A DNA stretch of 36,070 nt from positions 1 to 36,070 of the forward strand of contig JBEBGV010000048.1 of the NCBI GenBank assembly GCA_040081265.1, read 5' to 3'. Origin of the DNA: JBEBGV01 sp040081265. Its GTDB lineage: Bacteria; Acidobacteriota; Vicinamibacteria; Vicinamibacterales; UBA2999. The notes under the pieces were generated by a model. That model ran no database searches. It had not been told where the DNA came from and worked only from the letters and a program-made list of their open reading frames with translations. Position numbers and translations under genes: made by a program. Positions 1-6,278 of the stretch are shown in pieces (the first letter of the stretch is position 1; each line of letters begins with the position of its first letter).

Positions 1-20
1 GCCGTCTCCAGCCAGGGCAT
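1..20 (-). CDS. IS481-like transposase, first codons only
   Basis: On the minus strand an ATG at 20-18 opens a frame reading MPWLET and runs off the left edge. A strong ribosome binding site (GGAGG, plus-strand 28-32) lies 7 bases upstream, which supports a real start. Transposases of the IS481/integrase-core type commonly begin with MPWKE-like residues, so this is read as the start of such a protein. Only about six codons are visible, so the family call rests on the start motif and the repeated IS-like end next to it. Another integrase-core family is possible. Confidence 0.45.
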
Positions 21-47
21 CGACTGTCCTCCAGCCCCAGCGTAAAG

Positions 48-92
48 GTGTTACCCATGTACCCAGTGAGATGTGTTACCTATGTACCCGGT
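48..92. repeat. Two 20-bp direct repeats in the IS end
   Basis: Positions 48-67 and 73-92 match at 18 of 20 bases; the shared core is GTGTTACCYATGTACCC. They are separated by 5 bases, giving a 25-base period. Multiple end repeats of this kind are typical transposase-binding sites in some IS families; that role is inferred. Confidence 0.65.
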
Positions 93-106
93 TTGTACCA
101 TCGGCT

Positions 107-153
107 GGCTAACAAGCGTTTGCAGCCGGCGGCTGAGCGGCAGTGCGTTGGGC
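107..153 (+). repeat. attC integron recombination site 1
   Basis: The left core-like box is GGCTAAC (107-113) and the right core box is GTTGGGC (147-153), which fits GTTRRRY exactly. Between them CAGCC (123-127) can pair with GGCTG (131-135). The left box departs from RYYYAAC at one position and the site is short at 47 bp, so it is the weakest of the four. Its inner sequence AAC-A-GCGTTTGCAGCCG closely resembles sites 2 and 3. Insertion of a cassette would occur between G147 and T148. Confidence 0.55.
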
Positions 154-184
154 GGACAATGGCAAAAAGCGATTGGAAAACTGA

Positions 185-970
185 TTGACCCGAGCGAATA
201 GGCGCGATCGCACACTCGTCGGACTCGTCCTCGGCCTCGCGGCAGTCCTGGCGGTACCGGCTCCTTCGTACGCTCAGGTCAAGGTGATCATCTCAGGCGG
301 CTTCTTTCCTCCCTATCGGGAGGTGGTCCCGGACTTTGAGCGGACCACCGGCATCGCCGTGAGTACCGCATCGGGGGCGTCACAAGGGTCCGGTCCAGAC
401 ACCATTGGCGCGATGCTCAGCCGTGGCGAGCTGGCCGATGTCGTGATCATGAACCGGTCAGGACTGGCCGAACTCCTCGCGCAGGGTCGAATCGTTCCAG
501 GAACAGATCAGAATCTGGCGCAGACCCTCACCGGTGTGGCGGTGCGCGCCGGGGCGCCCAAGCCCGACGTCAGCACTGTCGAGGCCTTCAGACAGAGCTT
601 GCTTCGCGCAAAGACGATTGCGTCGCCGGGCAGCAGCGCCGCAGACACTACCGATCTACTGGCTCGGCTCGGCATATCACGGGACGTGGCAGTCAAAGTA
701 CCGAGCCGCGGAACGGAATCCGTGGCGATGGTCGCCCGGGGGGAGGCGGCGCTTTCGATTCAACCTGTCAGCGAAATTCTGAACGTGCCTGGTGTCGAGC
801 TTGCTGGGACGCTTCCAACGGAACTCCAGCATGCCACGGTGTACGCTGCGGCCATCGTTGCCGGTACGAAGCAGTCCGAATCCTCTCGTCGGCTTATCGC
901 GTTCCTCTCGTCGGCAGGAGTCAGAGCGGCGATCGAGCGGAGCGGGATGGAACCGTCGCCTCGGCGGTGA
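185..970 (+). CDS. ModA-like periplasmic substrate-binding protein (cassette gene 1)
   Basis: A 261-residue secreted protein resembling the molybdate/tungstate-type binding protein family (PBP type II fold). A signal peptide is clear: basic MTRANRRDR, a hydrophobic stretch, then SYA before QV (about residue 31). Motifs typical of the family follow, including SGGFFPPYREVVPDFE near the start, GELADVVIMN in the first lobe, and KTIASPG at the second lobe. The start is TTG at 185; no ATG fits better, and the upstream SD is weak. The gene is the only one between attC1 and attC2 and points towards attC2, as cassette genes do. No permease or ATPase partner is nearby, so it may act as an orphan binding protein; its ligand is unknown. 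Confidence 0.72.
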   Translation: MTRANRRDRTLVGLVLGLAAVLAVPAPSYAQVKVIISGGFFPPYREVVPDFERTTGIAVSTASGASQGSGPDTIGAMLSRGELADVVIMNRSGLAELLAQGRIVPGTDQNLAQTLTGVAVRAGAPKPDVSTVEAFRQSLLRAKTIASPGSSAADTTDLLARLGISRDVAVKVPSRGTESVAMVARGEAALSIQPVSEILNVPGVELAGTLPTELQHATVYAAAIVAGTKQSESSRRLIAFLSSAGVRAAIERSGMEPSPRR

Positions 971-1008
971 CGACCACCGTGAAACCATTCGACGAGCGGC
1001 AGACTGCC

Positions 1009-1082
1009 GCCCAACATCCGATTGCAGCCGACTGCGCCCGCTGCAATCGTGACGGCGCTGAGGCTGAAGCGGCACGTCAGGC
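1009..1082 (+). repeat. attC integron recombination site 2
   Basis: The left box is GCCCAAC (1009-1015), a perfect RYYYAAC. The right box is GTCAGGC (1076-1082), one base off GTTRRRY. The inner arms TGCAGCC (about 1023-1029) and GGCTGAAGCGG (about 1062-1072) are imperfect inverted complements with an unpaired base, as in folded attC bottom strands. It begins 39 bases after the stop codon of the binding-protein gene. Confidence 0.72.
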
Positions 1083-1100
1083 AGACAACGAGTTCCAGCC

Positions 1101-1844
1101 ATGATGATTGACCACGCTCTGCGTGATCGGATCTCCAATGCCGTTACCGAAGCGTTACGGCCGCTCCCCGCCGTGTTCGCCGGATGGGAGGGTGGCAGCG
1201 CTGCTTTCGGGTCTGTGGATGCCTATTCAGACATCGACCTGGAGTACTTGGTGGCCGACGATGCGTCGTTCGAACTCCTGTACGCGTCAGCGGAAAGAGC
1301 CATTGAGACGGTGTCACCTATCACCGCCAGCCACACTCCGCTCACGGGTCGCTACTACAAGCTGAAGGACGGCGGCGATTTTCTCCTGGTCGACCTGATC
1401 TTCTTCCGAGTCGGAGACTCCGATCACCACCTCGAGGTTGAGCGACACGGCGCCAGGATCCCCCTCTTCGACAAGGGAGACTGGCTGCGGCGCCGGCCCC
1501 TCGACGACGAGGCGTTGGCGCTCAAACGAGACGAGCGCTATCGGGAGCTTCAGACCTGGTTCCCTATGAGCCAGGTCTTTGTCCGCAAAGCGATCCTGCG
1601 CGGTCAACACGTCGAGGCGGTGAATGCGTTCTGGGCCTGTACGTTGAAGCCGTTGGCTGAGCTCTTACGCATGCGCCACTGTCCCGCGCGATGGGACTTC
1701 GGCGTGCGCTACCTTGATCGCGATCTCCCTCCAGCTGTGTACAGCCAGGTCAAGGACTTGGCTTTCATTCGGGATCTTGGAGAGCTCGAAACAAAGCTGG
1801 CGAGGGCCACAGCATGGGGTGCCGAGCTCTTGCAAGAACTGTAG
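1101..1844 (+). CDS. Nucleotidyltransferase-fold protein, aminoglycoside-nucleotidyltransferase-like (cassette gene 2)
   Basis: This 247-residue protein has the polymerase-beta-type nucleotidyltransferase signature: GGSAAFGSVDAYSDID at residues 31-46, with metal-binding Asp44 and Asp46 in a DxD arrangement. A third acidic residue is likely in FLLVDLIFF (about residues 94-102). Such enzymes transfer a nucleotide to a small molecule, protein or RNA; lincosamide and aminoglycoside nucleotidyltransferases belong to this group and are common integron cargo. The C-terminal half is mostly helical and carries no motif I recognise. ATG at 1101 lies 18 bases after the attC2 right box; a second ATG at 1104 is possible. 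The substrate cannot be read from the sequence, so resistance is only a possibility. Confidence 0.78.
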   Translation: MMIDHALRDRISNAVTEALRPLPAVFAGWEGGSAAFGSVDAYSDIDLEYLVADDASFELLYASAERAIETVSPITASHTPLTGRYYKLKDGGDFLLVDLIFFRVGDSDHHLEVERHGARIPLFDKGDWLRRRPLDDEALALKRDERYRELQTWFPMSQVFVRKAILRGQHVEAVNAFWACTLKPLAELLRMRHCPARWDFGVRYLDRDLPPAVYSQVKDLAFIRDLGELETKLARATAWGAELLQEL

Positions 1845-1856
1845 CCAGTCTGAGCT

Positions 1857-1929
1857 GCCGAACATCCGCTTGCAGCCGACGGCCGCTGGCGGGATCATGA
1901 GCCGCCGCGGCTCACGCGGCACGTTGGGC
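1857..1929 (+). repeat. attC integron recombination site 3
   Basis: The left box is GCCGAAC (1857-1863), one base off consensus. The right box is GTTGGGC (1923-1929), exact. The left half (AACATCCGCTTGCAGCCGAC) differs from site 2 at a single base over 20, and the right half shares CGGCAC-GTT-GGGCAG with it. CCGC and AGCCG in the left arm pair with CGGCT and GCGG in the right arm. It starts 12 bases after the stop of the nucleotidyltransferase gene. Confidence 0.8.
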
Positions 1930-1954
1930 AGCGGAAGACGCATGGGAGGTTACC

Positions 1955-2332
1955 GTGAGCCAAGACGGATTGCGAACGACATTTGCTCATCCGACACCGG
2001 AGCTTCCCGTTGCGGACGTCGAGCGCGCTCAGCAGCACTATCGAGAGGCACTTGGCTTCGAAATCGGTTGGCTCTACCCAGGTGGCGAGATAGGGGCCGT
2101 CTCTCGCGACGACATCGCGATCTTCTTTCGCAGACGCACACGCCCGTTCGAACCCGCCATTCATTGGGTGTTCGCGGAGGACATCGACACCACATACGAG
2201 GAGCTGCGCCTGCTAGGCGCTCGAATCGTCGAACCGCTTGAGAAAAAGCCCTGGGGTCTGCGACAGTTCACCGTTGAGGACATCGACGGCAATCGTTTCT
2301 ACTTTCACTGTGACCGAGGTGGCGGTGCCTAA
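1955..2332 (+). CDS. VOC/glyoxalase-bleomycin-resistance family protein (cassette gene 3)
   Basis: This 125-residue protein covers a typical single VOC domain: PELPVADVERAQQHYREALGFEIGW near the N-terminus, a central AIFFRRR strand, and the C-terminal signature WGLRQFTVEDIDGNRFYF. The family includes metal-dependent enzymes and drug-binding resistance proteins of the bleomycin type. The PWGLRQF-xxxDxDGN ending is most like bleomycin-resistance and related sequestering members. The GTG start at 1955 has a good SD (GGGAGG at 1944-1949). The stop codon TAA (2330-2332) lies inside the left core box of attC4, tying the gene to that site. The ligand is unknown. Confidence 0.85.
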   Translation: MSQDGLRTTFAHPTPELPVADVERAQQHYREALGFEIGWLYPGGEIGAVSRDDIAIFFRRRTRPFEPAIHWVFAEDIDTTYEELRLLGARIVEPLEKKPWGLRQFTVEDIDGNRFYFHCDRGGGA

Positions 2333-2395
2333 CACGCGCTGCAATAGACGGCCGCGGCGCTTGGTAGCGGCTGCTGGTGTTCGCTCACGTTAGGC
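2327..2395 (+). repeat. attC integron recombination site 4
   Basis: This is the clearest site. The left box GCCTAAC (2327-2333) and the right box GTTAGGC (2389-2395) are exact consensus and perfect complements. The inner region of 55 bases contains GC-rich, partly self-complementary arms. CTCAC before the right box and AG after it match site 3. It is the last site recognised in the array. Confidence 0.85.
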
Positions 2396-2416
2396 AGACA
2401 GTACGAAGAGTGCGCG

Positions 2417-2677
2417 ATGAGAATACTCGGGGTCGCAGGATATTCGCTGGCGTTCTGGTGCATCGCGGGACTCCTTATGACTGGCTGCGGAGCGGATCCC
2501 GTGTCGCCGACGCCGTCTGCGGCGATCCAGACGATCGAGGCCATTCCAGATCTCCTGAGCTTCACTTCGCAGGAGCTGCGCGCAGGCCCCATCGGACGGA
2601 CGGAGAACTCTTGCAATCGGCCCAGCCACCCGTCAAGATCGACCGGGTCAGGGAGGGCGGAAGCGGGGCGCTGGTGA
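2417..2677 (+). CDS. Small putative lipoprotein, possibly a decayed terminal cassette gene
   Basis: An 86-codon frame begins 22 bases after attC4. Its N-terminus reads as a lipoprotein signal: MRILG, a hydrophobic stretch, then LLMTGC, with the lipidated Cys near residue 24. The sequence after about residue 55 (many Arg, Ser and Pro) does not look like a folded protein and may be read-through past a deletion or frameshift. No attC follows it. It could be the remnant of the last cassette whose 3' part and attC were lost, or a short genuine lipoprotein. I do not recognise a family. Confidence 0.35.
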   Translation: MRILGVAGYSLAFWCIAGLLMTGCGADPVSPTPSAAIQTIEAIPDLLSFTSQELRAGPIGRTENSCNRPSHPSRSTGSGRAEAGRW

Positions 2678-2683
2678 GCAGGC

Positions 2684-3298
2684 GTGGCTGAGATTGTGCT
2701 GTTTCATCATGCGCAGGGAAAAACCCCTGGCATCGTCGCTTTCGCCGATGCGTTGCGGCGTGCCGGACACGTGGTGCATGTGCCTGACCTCTTCGACGGC
2801 CGCACGTTCGGCAGCCTCGATGAGGGCATGCGTTTCGTCGACGACCTGGGGTTTGGAGCCGTGATCGAACGCGGAGTAGACGCGGTGGACGGCCTGTCGA
2901 CCAATCTGGTCTACGCTGGTTTTTCGCTCGGTGTTGTCCCGGCGCAGAAGCTGGCGCAAACCCGCCCAGGTGCGGTCGGTGCACTCTTCTACTACTCGTG
3001 TCTGCCAGTGTCGGAGTTCGGTTCAACGTGGCCGAAGGCTGTGCCAGTGCAAGTGCATGCCATGGCCGAGGATCCGATCTTTACCGGGGAGGGTGACATC
3101 GAGGCCGCTCGGGCACTGACCGATCAGGCCGAGAGCGGAGAGCTGTTCCTCTACCCCGGCAACCAGCACTACTTCGCTGACAGTTCACTGCCTTCGTACG
3201 ATCCAGACGCCGCGTCCCTGCTGATGACGCGCACGCTCGCGTTTCTCAGGGAGGCGCCTCGAGTTCCGTTCGCCCAACCAACCGAAAGGGATCCATGA
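2684..3298 (+). CDS. Dienelactone-hydrolase-family alpha/beta hydrolase
   Basis: This 204-residue protein has the dienelactone hydrolase layout: an N-terminal VLFHHAQGKTPGIVAFADALRRAGH stretch, VPDLFDGRTF, the nucleophile elbow GFSLG with Ser81, an acidic residue in MAEDPIF (Asp130), and the catalytic His in GNQHYF (His162). Classical dienelactone hydrolases use Cys as nucleophile; here the residue is Ser, so the substrate may be an ester or lactone of another kind. The start is GTG at 2684. Its stop overlaps the next gene by ATGA, so the two are probably co-translated. Confidence 0.85.
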   Translation: MAEIVLFHHAQGKTPGIVAFADALRRAGHVVHVPDLFDGRTFGSLDEGMRFVDDLGFGAVIERGVDAVDGLSTNLVYAGFSLGVVPAQKLAQTRPGAVGALFYYSCLPVSEFGSTWPKAVPVQVHAMAEDPIFTGEGDIEAARALTDQAESGELFLYPGNQHYFADSSLPSYDPDAASLLMTRTLAFLREAPRVPFAQPTERDP

Positions 3299-3609
3299 AG
3301 TACATGCTCACATGGTCGGAACGCCCGCAAGGTTCGCCGATTGAATACGAGAACGCACAGAAGCGTATTTTAGAGGTGTTCACGCAGTGGAAGGCACCGG
3401 CCAATTTCAAGATTGAGCTCTTCGTGATCCGAGTGGGTGACTGGGGCGGGTACATGATGCTGGATTGCGATGAACCGGCAGCCGTCCATAAGTTCTGCTC
3501 GATGTTGCCTGCATTCGTATTCGAGGCACGCCCCGTCATCCCGATTGAAGACGCCGTCCGGGTTGAACTGGAAGCCATGGCCTTTCGTGATGGGCTGAAG
3601 ACAAAGTAA
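3295..3609 (+). CDS. DUF3303-like small protein
   Basis: This 104-residue protein begins MKYMLTWSERPQG and contains FVIRVGDWGGYMMLDCDEPAAVHKF and a VEDAVRVE-like ending, a pattern I associate with the DUF3303 family (a dimeric alpha/beta-barrel-like fold). No catalytic function is known to me. The ATG at 3295 overlaps the stop of the hydrolase gene by four bases, suggesting translational coupling. It has no signal peptide and is probably cytoplasmic. Confidence 0.75.
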   Translation: MKYMLTWSERPQGSPIEYENAQKRILEVFTQWKAPANFKIELFVIRVGDWGGYMMLDCDEPAAVHKFCSMLPAFVFEARPVIPIEDAVRVELEAMAFRDGLKTK

Positions 3610-3654
3610 GGCGACGATCTCCGATGGCTGAGGCCATAAGGAAGGACTGCGGCC

Positions 3655-4059
3655 ATGCTGCCAGATCGCTCCAAAGACAATCCGTGGGTAATGAAGACGC
3701 CGCCGGGCACCTCCGAGTACACGATGCATACCGACGAGAAGGACGGGAAGAAGATCCTCGTCTGCACCGTGGGCAGCACGGTGCTGCACTACGACGCCCG
3801 GTGCATTGACGACCTGCACGCCATGCTCAAGAAGGCAGGCGACTGGGTGGAACTGGGCGGAGCCGATGAGCAGAAGCCAGCCAGGGAAGGCACGGTGGAG
3901 GCCTGGGGTCGCTCTGAAAAGAACCCCATCGGAGGCTGGTACGGCCTGAAGAAAGGCCTGCGCGGCCGCTTTGGCGTTTATGTGCCCCCGCTCATGGAGA
4001 AACTCGGGCTGTGTGAGCTCGAGCACAACGCGAAGAACAATAGAATGCGCGCCCGGTAA
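3655..4059 (+). CDS. Conserved small protein of unknown function (DUF6855-like)
   Basis: A 134-residue protein with striking conserved-looking blocks: DNPWVMKTPPGTSEYTMH, KKILVCTVGSTVLHYDARCIDDLHAML, GDWVELGGADEQKP, GTVEAWGRS and NPIGGWYGLKKGLRGRFGVYVPPLMEKLGL, ending NAKNNRMRAR. I recall this pattern from a small uncharacterised bacterial family, possibly DUF6855, but cannot confirm the name. No membrane segment or signal peptide is seen. The ATG at 3655 follows AAGGACTGCGGCC, giving a weak ribosome binding site. It is convergent with the J-domain gene on the other strand. Confidence 0.75.
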   Translation: MLPDRSKDNPWVMKTPPGTSEYTMHTDEKDGKKILVCTVGSTVLHYDARCIDDLHAMLKKAGDWVELGGADEQKPAREGTVEAWGRSEKNPIGGWYGLKKGLRGRFGVYVPPLMEKLGLCELEHNAKNNRMRAR

Positions 4060-4075
4060 GTCGCGCAGCCGCAGT

Positions 4076-4813
4076 TCACTGAGGGGGGCGGATCGCGTGC
4101 AGGCGATTGGTCGCAACCATGATGTCGCGATTCAGTCGCCGGACAGTGTCGCGCACCAGGTCCTTCCCCTTGGCCGCCGCCTCGTCAACCATGGCCTTCA
4201 ATTTCCAGGTCGGGGAGGCCGTCAGCTCCGCCAGATCAGCCGCAAGCATCTCGAGCTGCTCCTCGATCTCGGCGACCCGGCGAACGAGTCTCTGTCGCAT
4301 CGCCTCGGGATCGCTGCCCTGCACCGATTCAGGACTTCGTTCCCATGCCTGAAGGATCCAGCGGAGCTGTTCCTCATCGCCAAGGGCGTAAGCGCGGTTG
4401 GCCTCGATCATCAAGGCATGCCGACGGTCGCGGGCGAGCTCGTCGCGCGCCAGGTCGGGGTGGATGGTCTTGGCCACGTCGCGAAACAGCTTGCGCACCG
4501 CGTCGGATGTGAATCGAGGGAGCGGCGCGGGTTTCTCTCCGGCAGGAGTCTCGCTCGGGCGGTCTTCCTCCCCGAGTAACTTTGCCAGTTCACCGAGTTC
4601 GACCTCCGCAATCTCCTGCTCGAGCTGCTCCAACTGCTCATGCAGCGAACCGACCTGCTGCCGGTAGGTGATCTTGAAGGCGCTCAACTCCGCTCTGACC
4701 CGGACCACATCACCGCTGCGTTCGCCCAGCGTGGCTTCGAGCCCGCTCAGCCGGGCGCGAAGTACCTCCAGGTCGTTGTCGTCGGATGTCTCAGGTCGAA
4801 CGAGCGTGCTCAC
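4076..4813 (-). CDS. J-domain-like protein with coiled-coil segments
   Basis: A protein of 245 residues when started at the GTG at 4813. Residues 14-85 are rich in heptad Leu/Glu (LEVLRARLSGLEATL, LHEQLEQLEQEIAEVELGELAKLL) and should form a coiled coil. Residues 100-165 resemble a J domain, with KLFRDVAKTIHPDLARD holding the diagnostic HPD at 118-120 and an ALGDEEQL helix after it. J domains recruit and stimulate DnaK-type chaperones. The C-terminal 80 residues are again charged and helical (VRRVAEIEEQLEMLAADLAEL). The frame stays open upstream to 5209, but that part is antisense-like sequence across the neighbouring PEP-CTERM gene, so the shorter start is preferred. The client is unknown. 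Confidence 0.75.
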   Translation of the reverse strand: MSTLVRPETSDDNDLEVLRARLSGLEATLGERSGDVVRVRAELSAFKITYRQQVGSLHEQLEQLEQEIAEVELGELAKLLGEEDRPSETPAGEKPAPLPRFTSDAVRKLFRDVAKTIHPDLARDELARDRRHALMIEANRAYALGDEEQLRWILQAWERSPESVQGSDPEAMRQRLVRRVAEIEEQLEMLAADLAELTASPTWKLKAMVDEAAAKGKDLVRDTVRRLNRDIMVATNRLHAIRPPQ

Positions 4814-4925
4814 CTCAGAATGATATCGGAGGGAGCCATTTCGGGGTGCGACGGGGTCATTCCAGGAGATCTCGACCCATGTCTCCCGAAAGAAATCTAT
4901 GCGGTCACTTCGAGGTTGCCGTTCG

Positions 4926-5930
4926 CTAAATCGCGCCGCGCCGTCGTCGCAACTGCCAGGCCGTAGCCGCCAGGCCGCCGCCAAGCAACAGGAGTGATGC
5001 AGGCTCGGGCGTTGGGATGGTTTCTTGAGCAGCCGCGACCAGTGCCTTCGGGTCGAGAACAAACAGCTCCGGGGCAACGCTCTGCTCGAGGTCGCTGCTG
5101 ACGCTGGCAAGAGTGATCCCGTATTGGCCAGCTTGACCTTGCTCACCCTCCTGGCCTTGCCCGCCTTCTGCGGCTTCGGATGACCCTCCGCCGAGGCCGT
5201 TGCCACCAACTGCGGCAGTCACAGCAGTACTGCGGGCAGCGGGTGGTTCGAAGAGCAGGGCCGGCGCCGACGCGAGGATTCCGTCGCCCTCGAGCGGAAT
5301 GCGCGCGAGCCGCAGACGTTCACCGCTGACATCGGCTGCGGCGTCCCCGCTGGTGGATGCGGAGGACCGGGCTCTGCTGGCGGGCACCAGTGCGCCACCG
5401 GACGCGCCCGCGACACCACCGGCGAGCGCACCGTTTCTGTCCAGACGAGCGACCCTCGAAGAGCTGTCGCCCACAGGCTGCCTGACACCGTCTGACAGAT
5501 TCCAGGAGCCGTCAGCGATCGCCTCGACAAGAGGTCCCCCTTGATAATCGTCAAAGGGAAACGCCTGCGCCATCGTCCCGTCGAGGGTGAAGGCTTCGTT
5601 GCCCAGCAGTCCGGGTGCAAAGGGTACGGCCGGAGGGGGGGACGCTATCCCGTAGCCGTCGCTCACCATCATGGTGGCTCGAGGCCGGGCAGCGATCCGC
5701 GCGAATTCGATCGCCACCTCAAGAGGCGTGGAATCAGCGAGGGTCACGTTGGGAGCGGGAGCAGGGGAGGGAGTGGCCCTCAGAACCAGCACGAGTGAAC
5801 CGAGAAGAGCGAAGAACCCCAGAGCCAGTGCACCCGCAATTGCCAGAGCCGATTTTCGTGAACGTCCGTTTCGCACAGTTATCCCCCGCAGTCGGGGGAG
5901 CAAGCGAGATACCACTGCGAGTTCGGCCAT
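4926..5930 (-). CDS. PEP-CTERM sorting-signal surface protein with N-terminal membrane segment
   Basis: This 334-residue protein ends in a canonical PEP-CTERM tail: a PTPEPAS motif, a hydrophobic LLLLGGGLAATAW segment and a basic RRRRGAI end. Such tails are processed by exosortase for delivery to the cell surface or matrix. The N-terminus has a basic stretch followed by a membrane helix (SALAIAGALALGFFALLGSLVLVL). The middle is Ala/Gly/Ser-rich with a short QGQEGEQGQAGQYG low-complexity stretch. ATG at 5930 is chosen over the in-frame GTG at 5954. No exosortase is in the window, so the enzyme must be encoded elsewhere if the tail is functional. The job of the extracellular part is unknown. 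Confidence 0.82.
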   Translation of the reverse strand: MAELAVVSRLLPRLRGITVRNGRSRKSALAIAGALALGFFALLGSLVLVLRATPSPAPAPNVTLADSTPLEVAIEFARIAARPRATMMVSDGYGIASPPPAVPFAPGLLGNEAFTLDGTMAQAFPFDDYQGGPLVEAIADGSWNLSDGVRQPVGDSSSRVARLDRNGALAGGVAGASGGALVPASRARSSASTSGDAAADVSGERLRLARIPLEGDGILASAPALLFEPPAARSTAVTAAVGGNGLGGGSSEAAEGGQGQEGEQGQAGQYGITLASVSSDLEQSVAPELFVLDPKALVAAAQETIPTPEPASLLLLGGGLAATAWQLRRRRGAI

Positions 5931-6061
5931 TTGCCCCGCAAACTGCGGGATCACCCAGCCCAGCAGGAGGAGCGTTTGTGAAAACTACCGGCGGAAAGGG
6001 GGGCGTCTTCGTCAAAACCGGCGAGATCGTGTCGTGTAACATGCTCCGACTGGAGGGTCTG

Positions 6062-6274
6062 ATGTTTCGCTTTGCCATCATCGTGGTCGTGCTCGCGGCC
6101 GCCCCTGTAACGACCTACGCACAGCCGCAGGCCGATATGGTGCGCACGTGCCTGGCCGGAAAACTCTCGGCCCAGGATCGGCTGATGGCGGACAGGGCTG
6201 TTGGCGGGTCGATGGGTGTCTTCGAGCGCTATCTGGACAGGAAGCGTTTCGAGGACCTGGCTGCGGGCAAGTAG
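6062..6274 (+). CDS. Small secreted protein of unknown function
   Basis: This 70-residue protein opens with a signal peptide (MFRFAIIVVVLAAAPVTTYA, cleavage before QPQ), leaving about 50 mature residues. The start is supported by a strong SD (GGAGGG at 6052-6057). One cysteine is present in the mature part (VRTCLAG). The ORF extends upstream without a stop, but the upstream part has no SD. The next gene starts 4 bases after its stop, so the two may be co-transcribed. No family recognised. Confidence 0.55.
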   Translation: MFRFAIIVVVLAAAPVTTYAQPQADMVRTCLAGKLSAQDRLMADRAVGGSMGVFERYLDRKRFEDLAAGK

Positions 6275-6278
6275 AAAA

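Larger units (their letters stand above)
1..100 (-). mobile_element. Edge of an IS481-like insertion sequence (partial)
   Basis: The segment holds the first transposase codons (minus strand, 20 to 1), their ribosome binding site, and two near-identical 20-base repeats, as often seen in the ends of integrase-core insertion sequences. The outer tip is probably near 92-100, only about 7-15 bases from the first attC site. The other end lies outside the window, so neither the inverted-repeat pair nor a target duplication can be seen. Confidence 0.45.

Noticed and set aside
159..188. Nine-codon ORF (ATG at 159) overlapping the TTG start of the binding-protein gene
   Set aside because: It could be a leader peptide coupling translation, but it has no clear ribosome binding site and nothing distinguishes it from chance.
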